DNA from: Mangrovivirga cuniculi
GTDB taxonomy: Bacteria > Bacteroidota > Bacteroidia > Cytophagales > Cyclobacteriaceae
Reading direction: 5' to 3'
DNA length: 64,000 bases
Assembly: GCF_005166025.1 (NCBI RefSeq)
Contig: NZ_CP028923.1
Span: 1,552,001-1,616,000, forward strand
Position numbers and translations under genes: made by a program. The notes under the pieces were generated by a model. That model had not been told where the DNA came from. It saw only the letters and a list, made by a program, of their open reading frames with translations, and made no database searches. Below, piece by piece: positions 40,510 through 50,033 of the stretch (position 1 is the stretch's first letter; each line of letters opens with the position of its first letter).

Positions 40510-41769
40510 TCAGACTTTTTCTCTCGCTAATTTTTCGATCAGTTCCTTAAAGTGTTCTGTAAACCTGATGTAATGATCTCCAGTTCCGGGTCCACTAAAT
40601 CCGGTGTGAATATATCTTATCTCCTGGTCTTTATCCAAAACGATCGTCGTAGGAAAAGCAATCACTCTGTTTAGCATCGGTAATGTTTCTGCGGCTCTTT
40701 CTTTATCTGCATTGCCAGCAATCAGAACGGGATAGTCAACTCCCAGTCTCTCTTTCATTTTGGATACTCTTTTTGCGGCATATTCAAAGTCATCCTTCTT
40801 TTCATACGCCAATCCTACGATCTCAACCGGTAAATCCTGGTTTTTCTTATACCAATCTGCAAGGAAGCGCGTTTCATCCATGCAATTAGGGCACCAACTA
40901 CCAAGTAACTGGATAATAACTACCTTGTCTTCGAATCTTTCATCGTTTAGGCTGACCATATTTTTATCCAGGTCGGGGAATTCAAAATTAAAAGAATCAT
41001 ATCCTTCTTTCATGTAAGTCATTTGAGAAGGATCAGGTAAAGATGCATCGGGATCGGGTACTGCAGTCCAGTCTTCATACCAGTGGATTCCAGACCAAAA
41101 ACTACCATTTAATTGTCCGTTATCTTCAATTTTGGCTGTGAATAAAAATGCATGATCACCGTCAAACGTACTCAATTTAAGGCTGTCACCATCAACTACT
41201 CCGGTCAGATACCTGTAATCGCCCGTTGGAGTTAAAAAAGTTCCTTTTACATCAGTTCCATTTTGAGTGAACTCACCCACAGCTTCTGTCGTATCACCAT
41301 CATTGGTTACAAATGTAACAGCATATCTTTCCTCGATGTCTGCTGGTGAAGTATCAGAGACAGAAAATTCCGGATTATCAGATATCTGAGCAGTGACAGG
41401 AATTCGATAATCATTCTTTCGGTAATATTTAACAAATTCTCCTGAGAAGCTTTCTTCTTTAAATTCAACCTCGAAAGCACTATCAAAAATACTTAAAGAT
41501 ATTATTGCTGAATCACCTGATAAAGAAAACGTATCAGAGGGCATGCGTTCTTCTCCGTTGACAAAAGTCATAAGATATTTTTCATCTCCCACTTTGCTGA
41601 GATCAATAGTAAATGGAAGGATCTGTCCATCCATATTCATTTCAGCTCTGTACCTGCCAGTTGCAATCTCATAATTATTTTCAGTTTTTTCCGATTTTTT
41701 TCCACATCCTCCCACCAATGCTGAGAATATTATTATCAATACGAATTCAGAAAGGGTCTTTAAGCTCAT
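40510..41769 (-). CDS. TlpA-like thioredoxin-fold lipoprotein
   Basis: A 419-aa envelope protein. A signal peptide ends in a lipobox (LVGGC, Cys22). Residues about 35-250 are beta-rich, a non-thioredoxin domain seen in many Bacteroidota TlpA-like proteins. Residues about 255-410 are a TlpA/ResA thioredoxin domain with active-site WCPNC at 292-296 and the cis-Pro region AFPTTIVLD. It would reduce or maturate extracytoplasmic disulfides or haemoproteins. Its start faces the mraZ promoter region. Two MraZ-type repeats lie about 120 bp upstream, reading towards this gene. Confidence 0.87.
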   Translation of the reverse strand: MSLKTLSEFVLIIIFSALVGGCGKKSEKTENNYEIATGRYRAEMNMDGQILPFTIDLSKVGDEKYLMTFVNGEERMPSDTFSLSGDSAIISLSIFDSAFEVEFKEESFSGEFVKYYRKNDYRIPVTAQISDNPEFSVSDTSPADIEERYAVTFVTNDGDTTEAVGEFTQNGTDVKGTFLTPTGDYRYLTGVVDGDSLKLSTFDGDHAFLFTAKIEDNGQLNGSFWSGIHWYEDWTAVPDPDASLPDPSQMTYMKEGYDSFNFEFPDLDKNMVSLNDERFEDKVVIIQLLGSWCPNCMDETRFLADWYKKNQDLPVEIVGLAYEKKDDFEYAAKRVSKMKERLGVDYPVLIAGNADKERAAETLPMLNRVIAFPTTIVLDKDQEIRYIHTGFSGPGTGDHYIRFTEHFKELIEKLAREKV

Positions 41770-41889
41770 AAATATTCTTTTTTAGCCGTAATTAACGATT
41801 TTAAGCAATTCAAAGATAATTTTTTTTATCAAACTGTCGTCATTTTGACTAATAATATGCCGAAGGTCATAGGTTTTACGGAATTTTCT

Positions 41890-41904
41890 CCCACCTTTCC
41901 CCAC
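41890..41904 (-). promoter_or_regulatory. Two MraZ-type boxes facing the TlpA-like gene
   Basis: On the minus strand, GTGGG occurs at 41900-41904 and 41890-41894, exactly 10 bp apart with a GAAAG spacer. It is the same pattern as the array in front of mraZ but in the opposite direction. About 120 bp separates it from the 41769 start. Binding by MraZ is an inference from the motif. Confidence 0.5.
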
Positions 41905-42045
41905 TTTCGCTTATCTATTTTATTTTAATCAGTATAACTAATTGTAATTCAATTATTTATGTGTTGTTATAATTTATTTAACTCCTTGATTATAAAAGTT
42001 TTAATACCTTTTGTTTGGTACTAATTAATAAGAATTTTATATTAG

Positions 42046-42070
42046 GTGGTAAAAAGTGGGGTGAAGTGGT
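42046..42070 (+). promoter_or_regulatory. MraZ operator: three GTGGN boxes upstream of mraZ
   Basis: GTGGT at 42046-42050, GTGGG at 42056-42060 and GTGGT at 42066-42070 lie at a strict 10-bp spacing, 67 bp before the mraZ start. MraZ proteins bind direct GTGG-type repeats with this helical spacing and regulate their own dcw operon, so this is the predicted autoregulatory site. The rest of 41770-42136 is AT-rich and presumably holds both promoters. Confidence 0.78.
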
Positions 42071-42136
42071 GGAAATTGTCAGACTTTACTCTACATTTGT
42101 GAATTGAAAAGGAATAAATAATTAGCGCGCGTTTAA

Positions 42137-42583
42137 ATGGCCTTTTTTACAAGTGAATATGAAATTAAACTGGATGCCAAGGGGCGGCTTACGCTGCCTT
42201 CGAAGCTGAAGTCCGGTCTCCCAGAATCGAATGGGGGTGAGCTTGTATTGAGAAGAGGTTTTGAACAATGTTTGATATTATACCCGATGACTGAGTGGAA
42301 AAAGATCTACCAGAAAATTGCCGGGTTAAATGAATTTAATGAGGAACACAGAAAATTGCAGCGCAATTTTTTCAGGGGAAATTCGGTTGTAGAATTAGAT
42401 AGTTCAGGCCGGATCCTGATTCCAAAGCCAATGATGAGTTTCGCAGAACTCGATCGTGAGGCAGTATTAGTGGGGGTGGGAAACAAGATCGAATTGTGGA
42501 ACCCGGATATATATAATAATTATTTGATCGACGACCAGAAAGAGTTTTCTGCATTGGCAGAAAAGTATCTGGACTCGAACTAA
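42137..42583 (+). CDS. mraZ: Division/cell wall cluster regulator MraZ
   Basis: A 148-aa double-AbrB transcription factor at the head of the dcw cluster. It has two swapped-hairpin repeats: one with the block YEIKLDAKGRLTLPSKLK (about 7-24) and one with VVELDSSGRILIPKPMM (about 83-99). Length is as expected. It binds GTGG direct repeats upstream of its own gene and normally represses the operon. The stop is followed 15 bases later by rsmH. Confidence 0.96.
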   Translation: MAFFTSEYEIKLDAKGRLTLPSKLKSGLPESNGGELVLRRGFEQCLILYPMTEWKKIYQKIAGLNEFNEEHRKLQRNFFRGNSVVELDSSGRILIPKPMMSFAELDREAVLVGVGNKIELWNPDIYNNYLIDDQKEFSALAEKYLDSN

Positions 42584-42598
42584 TGTTCTTTGAAAGCT

Positions 42599-43510
42599 AT
42601 GATGTACCATAAGCCGGTAATGCTTGAAGAGTGTCTTGAAGGTCTGGCCATAAAACCAGAAGGAATTTACGTTGATGTAACCTTCGGTGGGGGCGGTCAT
42701 TCAAAACCTATTTTAAAGTATTTATCGGAGGGTAAACTGTTTGCATTCGATCAGGATGTTGATGCAAAGGCGAACGCTGACCAAATTGATTCGCCTAATT
42801 TTGAGTTTATTCAGAGTAATTTCAGGTATTTAAAAAAGTATTTAAAGCTGTACGGTATCAATAAGGTTGATGGAGTTCTCGCTGACCTGGGAATTTCATC
42901 CCATCAGATTGATGTACCGGAGAGAGGCTTCTCTACAAGATATGAGGCCCGGCTTGACATGCGGATGGACCAGAACACTAACCTAACAGCCGAAGAAATT
43001 GTCAATACCTACTCTGAAAGTCAACTACATCGTATTCTGGGTATTTACGGGGAATTAAAAAATGCCCGTACCGCCGCAGCAACGATCGTATCACATCGAA
43101 TAAATCAACGAATTCAAACCGTTACTGAATTAAAGGAAGTTTTGAAGAAATGTACACCACGGGGTAAGGAGAATAAATACCTGGCCCAGGTGTTTCAGGC
43201 GCTTCGCATTGAAGTTAATGACGAAATGAAAGCCCTGGAAGATTTTCTTATGCAAACAGCAGAAGTGATCAGGCCGGGAGGTCGTCTGGTAGTGATGTCA
43301 TATCACTCCCTGGAAGACAGACTGGTAAAAAACTTCATTGCTAAAGGCAATTTTCAGGGGCAACCTGAAAAAGACTTCTACGGAAATCTGATTCGTCCTT
43401 TCGAGCCGGTAAATCGAAAACCCATCATAGCGTCTGAAGAAGAAGTGGCTGTAAACAGTCGCGCAAGAAGTGCAAAATTGAGGATTGGTGAACGACTAAA
43501 AGATGAGTGA
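42599..43510 (+). CDS. rsmH: 16S rRNA (cytosine-1402-N4)-methyltransferase RsmH
   Basis: A 303-aa SAM-dependent methyltransferase (MraW) that N4-methylates C1402 of 16S rRNA. It has the opening YHKPVMLEECLEGL, the SAM loop VDVTFGGGGHS, a VDGVLADLGISSHQID block and a MSYHSLEDRLVKNF motif near the end, all standard for the family. An upstream TTG at 42590 is in frame, but ATG 42599 or 42602 is the likelier start. The end overlaps the ftsL start by 8 bases. Confidence 0.95.
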   Translation: MMYHKPVMLEECLEGLAIKPEGIYVDVTFGGGGHSKPILKYLSEGKLFAFDQDVDAKANADQIDSPNFEFIQSNFRYLKKYLKLYGINKVDGVLADLGISSHQIDVPERGFSTRYEARLDMRMDQNTNLTAEEIVNTYSESQLHRILGIYGELKNARTAAATIVSHRINQRIQTVTELKEVLKKCTPRGKENKYLAQVFQALRIEVNDEMKALEDFLMQTAEVIRPGGRLVVMSYHSLEDRLVKNFIAKGNFQGQPEKDFYGNLIRPFEPVNRKPIIASEEEVAVNSRARSAKLRIGERLKDE

Positions 43511-43879
43511 AAACAAAAACAAGGTAAAAAGTCAAAGCAACAAGGCTGCTAAAAACAGGGTTTTTTTTCCCGTTTTGAGCAGGTGGTCAGCTTTGAGACA
43601 GTCTTTCGAGACGGACTGCCTGTCAAGTTTTTACCCTACATATTGTTTTACACTGCGATATGCATCTTTTACATCGGGCACACTCATTATGTAGATAAGA
43701 CCATTCTCAAGATCAACCGTCTTGAGCAAGAGGTAGAAGATTTACGGGCTGACTTCCAAACTTCCCAGGCTGAATACAAAATTCAAAGTAAGCAGTCTGA
43801 GGTAGCAAAAAGGGTCAAAGCCCTGAAGTTAAAAGAAAGTGATGAACCGCCGTATAAAATTGAGTTGACGGAAAAATGA
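43503..43879 (+). CDS. ftsL: FtsL-like division protein, interrupted by a 1-nt frameshift
   Basis: This position, between rsmH and ftsI, always holds the FtsL-like bitopic divisome protein. The N-terminal frame (from 43503) is Lys/Asn-rich. After the T8 run at 43561-43568 the frame shifts, and the downstream frame gives the expected protein: FETVFRDGLPVKFLPYILF, one membrane helix, then a coiled coil (KINRLEQEVEDLRADF) and a VKALKLKESDEPPYKIE end. One extra T makes a continuous 125-aa protein. FtsL normally pairs with FtsB and links FtsQ to FtsWI. The defect is probably in the sequence; slippage on T8 is the alternative. It overlaps ftsI by four bases. Confidence 0.85.
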
Positions 43880-45969
43880 ATATAAAACGTTCCATAGTAC
43901 TGAGGGTCAGAATTGCCTTTATTATTATGTTCGTTTTTGCCCTGGCCATTATTTATAAGATCATCGAGATCAAGTATATCGAAGGCGATAAGTGGGTGGA
44001 AATGGCAGAAAGTATTGGTTTTCGCGACAAGGAGGTAAATGCCGTCCGGGGTAATATCTATTCCGATGATGGGTCTTTACTTGCGACCTCTTTGCCTTTT
44101 TATCGTGTGGCATTTGATGCTACTGTTTGCGATGATGAGGTGTTTAACTACGGAGTGGATTCACTTTCCATGATGCTTGCAGCTCATTTTGGAGACAGAA
44201 ATAAAGCATCCTACAAAAGATTGATCAAGCAGGCCCGTGCCAAAGGAGACCGATACATTGTTCTGGGAAAAAGATACATCAATTACAGGGAGAAGAAGGA
44301 GCTTGAGTCATGGCCAATTTTTAGAAAAGGTCAGATGAAAGGCGGGGTAATTTTTGAAAAAGAAAATCGCAGATATAAACCTTTCCGACAGCTTGCAGCC
44401 CGAACTGTTGGTTTTACTAACAGTGAGAAAAAAGGAGTTGTAGGTCTCGAGTTTAGCTTTAATAATAATCTGGCCGGTCAGAATGGCCGTGCTGTGTTTC
44501 AAAAAGTTGGAAACGGAAACCTTAAGCAGATTTATGATGGCAATGAAGTAAAGGCAATCGATGGTTTTGATATTCAAACTACCATAGACATCAACTTACA
44601 GGATGTAGCAGAGTCGTCGTTGCGTAAACATCTTCAGAAACACGATGCTAATTACGGATGTGTTGTCGTGATGGAGGTGGCAACCGGTGAGATTAAAGCA
44701 ATCGCTAATCTCAGTAAAAATTCTGCCGGGAAATACCGTGAGCGTTACAATTATGCTGTAGCCAGTTCTGTAGAGCCTGGATCTACTTTTAAGATAGCTT
44801 CCGCCATTGCATTAATGGAAGAAACAGGACTTGAGCTTTCAGACACTATTTATACCGGTAAAGGAGAGTTTAAATTTTATGATCGCACAATGCGTGATCA
44901 CAAACCAGGAGGTTATGGTACTGTTACTCTTAAGGAGGCGATAGAAAAGTCTTCGAATATCGCCATTTCGAGATGGGTTGATCAGAGTTTTAACACTAAG
45001 CCTCAGCGATTCATGGAGTATGTGAGATCTTTTGGTCTTTCTGAGCCTCTTAACTTTCAAATGGTCGGTGAAGGAAAACCTTACTTCAAGGATCCGAACG
45101 CTTCTGATTGGTATGGTACTACTCTTCCCTGGATGTCTATCGGATATGAATTGAGAATGTCGCCATTGCATATGCTGACTTTTTACAATGCAATTGCCAA
45201 CGAAGGAAAGATGGTGGCTCCTATCATAGTTAAAAGTATCAGAAAAGCTGATGATGTTATCGAGCATTATGATACGAGGGTAATCAGAGATCAGATATCA
45301 AGAAAAGAGACACTTAGAAAAGTACGAAAGGCACTTGAAGGGGTAGTTGAACGAGGTACGGCGATGAATATTAAAGGAACTGATTATAACATAGCTGGTA
45401 AAACAGGAACTGCTCAGAAAGTTAAAAACGGACGATATACAAAAAGCTACTATACCAGTTTTGCCGGTTATTTCCCTGCAAAACAGCCCAAATATTCATG
45501 TATAGTGGTCATTGATAGCCCAAAAGGATATTTCCAGTACGGTAGTGATGTAGCGGCCCCGGTATTTAAGGAGATCGCTGATAAGATTTTTTCTCTCGAT
45601 CTGAATCTTCATCAGCCACTTCCATCAAAGTTTGCAGTGGAGAAAGGAATTTTCCCGGTCATTCAATCGGGTAAATATGACGATCTGAATCTTATCTGCA
45701 ATAAGCTTGGAATCAGTAATCATTTGAGTGAGCCTGCAGAATGGGTGAAGGCATCAATTGATGGTACAAGTATAAAATGGAATGAGAAGTCACAATCTGA
45801 AGGATTGATGCCTGACTTGAGAGGAATGACAGGTAGAGATGCTCTTTTTCTTTTAGAAAATAAAGGAGTTCGAGTTGAAGTTTCCGGTAAGGGTAGGGTA
45901 GCTAAACAATCACAGTTGCCAGGATCGAGATTGATCCGTGGCAGTTATGTAACACTAACATTAGAATAA
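43876..45969 (+). CDS. ftsI: Septal peptidoglycan transpeptidase FtsI (PBP3)
   Basis: A 697-aa class B penicillin-binding protein that cross-links septal peptidoglycan with FtsW. It has one N-terminal membrane helix (about 10-30), a pedestal domain, and the transpeptidase with Ser303-x-x-Lys306 (in EPGSTFK), Ser359-x-Asn361 and Lys509-Thr-Gly-Thr. A C-terminal PASTA-type domain (about 635-697, MPDLRGMTGRDALFLLE) is present, as is common in Bacteroidota FtsI. It begins with a four-base overlap with ftsL. Confidence 0.96.
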   Translation: MNIKRSIVLRVRIAFIIMFVFALAIIYKIIEIKYIEGDKWVEMAESIGFRDKEVNAVRGNIYSDDGSLLATSLPFYRVAFDATVCDDEVFNYGVDSLSMMLAAHFGDRNKASYKRLIKQARAKGDRYIVLGKRYINYREKKELESWPIFRKGQMKGGVIFEKENRRYKPFRQLAARTVGFTNSEKKGVVGLEFSFNNNLAGQNGRAVFQKVGNGNLKQIYDGNEVKAIDGFDIQTTIDINLQDVAESSLRKHLQKHDANYGCVVVMEVATGEIKAIANLSKNSAGKYRERYNYAVASSVEPGSTFKIASAIALMEETGLELSDTIYTGKGEFKFYDRTMRDHKPGGYGTVTLKEAIEKSSNIAISRWVDQSFNTKPQRFMEYVRSFGLSEPLNFQMVGEGKPYFKDPNASDWYGTTLPWMSIGYELRMSPLHMLTFYNAIANEGKMVAPIIVKSIRKADDVIEHYDTRVIRDQISRKETLRKVRKALEGVVERGTAMNIKGTDYNIAGKTGTAQKVKNGRYTKSYYTSFAGYFPAKQPKYSCIVVIDSPKGYFQYGSDVAAPVFKEIADKIFSLDLNLHQPLPSKFAVEKGIFPVIQSGKYDDLNLICNKLGISNHLSEPAEWVKASIDGTSIKWNEKSQSEGLMPDLRGMTGRDALFLLENKGVRVEVSGKGRVAKQSQLPGSRLIRGSYVTLTLE

Positions 45970-45975
45970 TATATA

Positions 45976-47439
45976 GTGAATAAATTAAGCGACATATTAT
46001 ATAAAGTTTCTATCAGGCAGGTAAAAGGCGAAACTGCCATGTCTGTCAGTGCACTGGAGATCGATTCCAGGGCAGTGAAACCTGACAGTTGCTTTGTCGC
46101 GATTAAAGGAACTGTGGCAGATGGGCATGATTACATAGACAATGCGGTAGAAAAAGGTGCAAAAGCTATTGTTTGTGAAACATTGCCAGATAAACTTTTT
46201 GATAACATCACCTACGTTGCCGTAGAGAACACCGCTGTTGCCTTAGGCACAATGGCCTCTAATTTTTACGGCAATCCGTCTGCCAGGTTGAAACTAGTTG
46301 GTATAACCGGAACGAATGGTAAAACTACCGTTGCAACCATGTTATACAGGTTGTTTCAATCTCTGGGACATAAGAGTGGGTTGATTTCTACTGTGGAGAA
46401 CCGGATCGATGATAAGATAATCCCATCAACACACACAACTCCCGATGCGATCAGATTAAATAAGCTATTAGCAGATATGGTCGCCAATGGATGTTCCTTT
46501 GCTTTTATGGAAGTCAGTTCTCATGCGCTTGTGCAGCACAGGGTAGCAGGAGTTGATTTTGCCGGTGGGGTATTCACCAATATCAGCCATGATCACCTGG
46601 ACTACCATAAAACTTTCGATTCGTATATCGAAGCTAAAAAATTGCTTTTTGACGGGTTAAAGCAAGATGCTTTCTCCCTTGTAAATATTGATGACAAAAG
46701 AGGAAGAGTGATGGTTCAGAACACTCGCTCTTCAGTAAATACCTATGGACTGCGACAGCTTGCTGATTTTAAGGCAAAAATGATCAGTAATACTTTACAG
46801 GGTATGGAATTGCAAATGCACGATCAGCATGTTTGGTTTAAGCTGATCGGTAAATTCAATGCTTATAATTTATTAGCAGTCTTTGGAGTGGCAGTTCTTT
46901 TGGACGAGGATCCTACTGAGGTTCTTTCGGCTATGTCGGAACTCAATGGCGCCCCTGGAAGATTCGAACTGGTGATCTCACCAAAGGGAATTACAGGGAT
47001 CGTTGATTATGCACATACTCCGGATGCCCTGGAAAATGTATTGGAAACTATCGCAGACCTGAGAACTGGTAATGAGCAGGTGATCACCGTTGTAGGTGCA
47101 GGAGGTAACAGAGATACTTCTAAGAGACCTGAAATGGCCTCAATCGCTGCACGATTTAGCGACCGGGTGATTTTAACCAGTGATAACCCAAGATTCGAGG
47201 ATCCGATGGAGATCATCAAGGATATGGAAAAAGGCCTTGGGCCAACACAAGTAAAAAAGAAGGTAAGCCTGCCGGACAGGAAAGAAGCGATTCGTTTGGC
47301 GGTGAATTTTGCCGAACCAGGAGACATCATCCTTATCGCAGGAAAAGGACACGAAACCTATCAGGAAATTGAAGGGGTTAAACACGATTTTGATGATCGT
47401 GCTGTATTGAAAGATATGTTTGAATTAATGAATGACTGA
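45976..47439 (+). CDS. murE: UDP-MurNAc-tripeptide synthetase MurE
   Basis: A 487-aa Mur ligase adding the third amino acid. The start is GTG. It has the N-terminal UDP-binding domain, P-loop [10 protein letters not shown] at 109-118, SSHAL and a central HDHLDYH block. DNPR at 403-406 is the specificity motif of meso-diaminopimelate-adding MurE, so the peptidoglycan is predicted to be of DAP type. It lies six bases after ftsI and is followed by mraY. Confidence 0.96.
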   Translation: MNKLSDILYKVSIRQVKGETAMSVSALEIDSRAVKPDSCFVAIKGTVADGHDYIDNAVEKGAKAIVCETLPDKLFDNITYVAVENTAVALGTMASNFYGNPSARLKLVGITGTNGKTTVATMLYRLFQSLGHKSGLISTVENRIDDKIIPSTHTTPDAIRLNKLLADMVANGCSFAFMEVSSHALVQHRVAGVDFAGGVFTNISHDHLDYHKTFDSYIEAKKLLFDGLKQDAFSLVNIDDKRGRVMVQNTRSSVNTYGLRQLADFKAKMISNTLQGMELQMHDQHVWFKLIGKFNAYNLLAVFGVAVLLDEDPTEVLSAMSELNGAPGRFELVISPKGITGIVDYAHTPDALENVLETIADLRTGNEQVITVVGAGGNRDTSKRPEMASIAARFSDRVILTSDNPRFEDPMEIIKDMEKGLGPTQVKKKVSLPDRKEAIRLAVNFAEPGDIILIAGKGHETYQEIEGVKHDFDDRAVLKDMFELMND

Positions 47440-47444
47440 ATATA

Positions 47445-48668
47445 ATGCTGTATTACCTATTTGATTATTTAGACCAACAATTTGACATGCTCGGAGCAGG
47501 AGTGTTCCAGTATATTTCATTCCGTGCGGGTATGGCAGCATTATTATCATTATTGATAACAATACTTTTTGGTAAGAAGATAATCTTATGGCTACAGAAA
47601 AAACAGGTTGGTGAGACAGTCAGAGACCTTGGTTTAGAAGGTCAGCTTCAAAAAGCAGGAACTCCTACAATGGGAGGTGTTATTATAGTTGCTGCAATAC
47701 TTCTACCGGTGATCTTGTTTGCAAAGCCAGATAATATTTACATCATACTTTTATTAGTAACAACTGTTGTAATCGGATCAATAGGTTTTCTGGATGATTA
47801 TATCAAGGTCTTTAAGAAAAATAAGGAAGGTCTAAGAGGTAAGTTCAAAATGATCGGGCAGATCTCTCTTGGATTAATAGTTGGGCTAACCCTTTATTTC
47901 CATGAAGATGTAGTGATCAGACAATTCGAAAAAGCTGAGCAAAAAGATCAGATAGAGGTAGTTGAGGCTACTCCTGAATATGAGGATGTAAAATCAATGA
48001 AGACCACTTTCTATTTTTTAAAGAATAATGACTTTGATTATACAGAATTAACTGAAGCGATAGGTTTAACCGAAGACTTTACCTGGTTGATCTATACTTT
48101 GATAGTAGTATTTATTGTTACTGCTGTTTCTAATGGAGTAAACATAACCGATGGAATCGATGGGCTGGCTGCAGGTACTTCTGCGATCGTCGGACTTACA
48201 CTGGCAATATTAGCCTATGTATCTGGTAATGCTGTATTCAGTCAATATCTGAATATCATGTACATACCGATGTCTAGTGAACTAGTAATCTTTTGTGCTG
48301 CTTTTGTAGGAGCATGTATCGGTTTCTTATGGTATAACGCTTATCCCGCACAAGTTTTTATGGGAGACACAGGAAGTTTATCACTTGGTGGGATCATAGC
48401 TGTACTAGCACTTGCAATAAGAAAGGAATGGTTAATACCAGTTTTATGTGGTGTATTTCTAATAGAAAATTTATCGGTAATTCTTCAGGTAAGCTATTTC
48501 AAATATACAAGGAAAAAATATGGTGAGGGGAGAAGGATATTTTTGATGTCACCACTCCATCATCATTATCAAAAGAAAAATTACGCAGAACCTAAAATAG
48601 TAACAAGATTTTGGATCGTGGGTATCCTTTTAGCGATCATATCGCTGGCTACCCTCAAACTGAGATAA
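47445..48668 (+). CDS. mraY: Phospho-MurNAc-pentapeptide transferase MraY
   Basis: A 407-aa multi-pass membrane enzyme making lipid I on the inner leaflet. It has TPTMGG at 73-78, the Asp-Asp pair at 117-118 (FLDDYIK), [17 protein letters not shown] and PLHHHYQ, all of the catalytic region. An insertion of roughly 60 polar residues after the fourth helix region (about 155-215) makes it longer than the E. coli enzyme, as is usual in Bacteroidota. It ends ten bases before murD. Confidence 0.96.
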   Translation: MLYYLFDYLDQQFDMLGAGVFQYISFRAGMAALLSLLITILFGKKIILWLQKKQVGETVRDLGLEGQLQKAGTPTMGGVIIVAAILLPVILFAKPDNIYIILLLVTTVVIGSIGFLDDYIKVFKKNKEGLRGKFKMIGQISLGLIVGLTLYFHEDVVIRQFEKAEQKDQIEVVEATPEYEDVKSMKTTFYFLKNNDFDYTELTEAIGLTEDFTWLIYTLIVVFIVTAVSNGVNITDGIDGLAAGTSAIVGLTLAILAYVSGNAVFSQYLNIMYIPMSSELVIFCAAFVGACIGFLWYNAYPAQVFMGDTGSLSLGGIIAVLALAIRKEWLIPVLCGVFLIENLSVILQVSYFKYTRKKYGEGRRIFLMSPLHHHYQKKNYAEPKIVTRFWIVGILLAIISLATLKLR

Positions 48669-48677
48669 TAAAAATTA

Positions 48678-50033
48678 ATGGCTGACAGAATAATCATATT
48701 AGGCGCTGGAGAAAGCGGTACAGGTGCAGCTTTGCTTGCTGATAGCAAAGGCTTTGAGGTGTACCTTTCCGACAGTGGAGCTATTGCCTCAAAATATAAG
48801 GCAAAGCTCGATAAAGCCAATATACATTATGAAGAAGGAGGTCATGATTATTCTAAATGGGTGGGAGCCGTGCTAATGGTAAAATCACCAGGTATTCCAC
48901 CTCAGGCTGATCCAATTAAATGGTGTAAAAAGAATAATATTCCTGTAATAGGAGAGATCGAATGGGGAGCAAGATTTACTAATAAACCGATAATCGGAAT
49001 TACAGGTACGAATGGTAAGACTACAACTACCTTACTTACTCATCACCTTGTGAAATCCGGTGGGCTTAATTATGCGCTTACCGGTAATGTAGGAAAGAGT
49101 TTTGCAGAAGCGGTAATCGAAAATGAAAAATACGACGGATATGTAATTGAAGTCAGTAGTTTTCAACTTGATGACATTGTAGAGTTTAAGCCAAAAATTG
49201 CTGTGCTTTTAAATGTAACTCCTGATCATTTGGATAGATATGATAATAGCATGGAGCTATATCTCTCTTCTAAAATGAGGATCGTAGCTAACATGGATAA
49301 AAATGACCATTTCATAGCTAACATATCCGACGAATATACAGCTAAGGGTGTAAAAGAAGTTAAAGAAAAAGTAAACCTCATAACCCTGGGTGCAAATGAC
49401 ACTGACATAAATATTGATGTCAGAGAAAATGAAATCAATTTCAATCTGGATAAAAGAAATTTCACAGTAAAAAGTGATGATCTACCAGTTAAAGGTCCTC
49501 ATAATATGATCAATGCCGGGGCAGCGATTGCCGCAGCAATTAAATCCGGAGTATCTGAAACTGATATAAGAAAAGGACTGGATTCTTTTGAAAATGCTCC
49601 ACACAGGCTTCAACTGATAACAGAGATTAATGGTGCTTCCTATGTAAATGATAGTAAGGCTACAAATGTGGAAGCTGTTTACTACGCATTGAAAAGTTTT
49701 GATAATCCGATTATCTGGATCGCAGGAGGAGTCGACAAAGGAAACGATTACGAAATGATTCTTCCACTGGTAAAGGAAAAGGTCAAAGCCCTGATTTGTA
49801 TGGGTACTGATAATAAAAAATTAGTCGATGCTTTTGGTGACCATGTCAGAACATTTGATACAGGATCGCTTAAAAAAGCAATGGCAGTAGCTTATGCAGA
49901 GGCAAGACCCGGAGATATCGTATTGCTTTCTCCGGCCTGTGCAAGTTTTGACCTGTTTAAGAATTATGAGGACAGGGGGAACCAATTTATTGAAGCGATA
50001 AATAATTTAAAAGAGGAGGTGAGTGATGACTGA
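48678..50033 (+). CDS. murD: UDP-MurNAc-L-Ala:D-Glu ligase MurD
   Basis: A 451-aa Mur ligase adding D-glutamate. It has the N-terminal Rossmann UDP-binding domain (RIIILGAGESGTGAALLA), P-loop [10 protein letters not shown] at 107-116, NVTPDHLDRYD, the AGGVDKG motif and a C-terminal LLSPACASFDLFKNY block diagnostic of MurD. The stop overlaps the ftsW start by several bases, and an AAGAGGAGG ribosome site for ftsW lies within its last codons. Confidence 0.96.
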   Translation: MADRIIILGAGESGTGAALLADSKGFEVYLSDSGAIASKYKAKLDKANIHYEEGGHDYSKWVGAVLMVKSPGIPPQADPIKWCKKNNIPVIGEIEWGARFTNKPIIGITGTNGKTTTTLLTHHLVKSGGLNYALTGNVGKSFAEAVIENEKYDGYVIEVSSFQLDDIVEFKPKIAVLLNVTPDHLDRYDNSMELYLSSKMRIVANMDKNDHFIANISDEYTAKGVKEVKEKVNLITLGANDTDINIDVRENEINFNLDKRNFTVKSDDLPVKGPHNMINAGAAIAAAIKSGVSETDIRKGLDSFENAPHRLQLITEINGASYVNDSKATNVEAVYYALKSFDNPIIWIAGGVDKGNDYEMILPLVKEKVKALICMGTDNKKLVDAFGDHVRTFDTGSLKKAMAVAYAEARPGDIVLLSPACASFDLFKNYEDRGNQFIEAINNLKEEVSDD

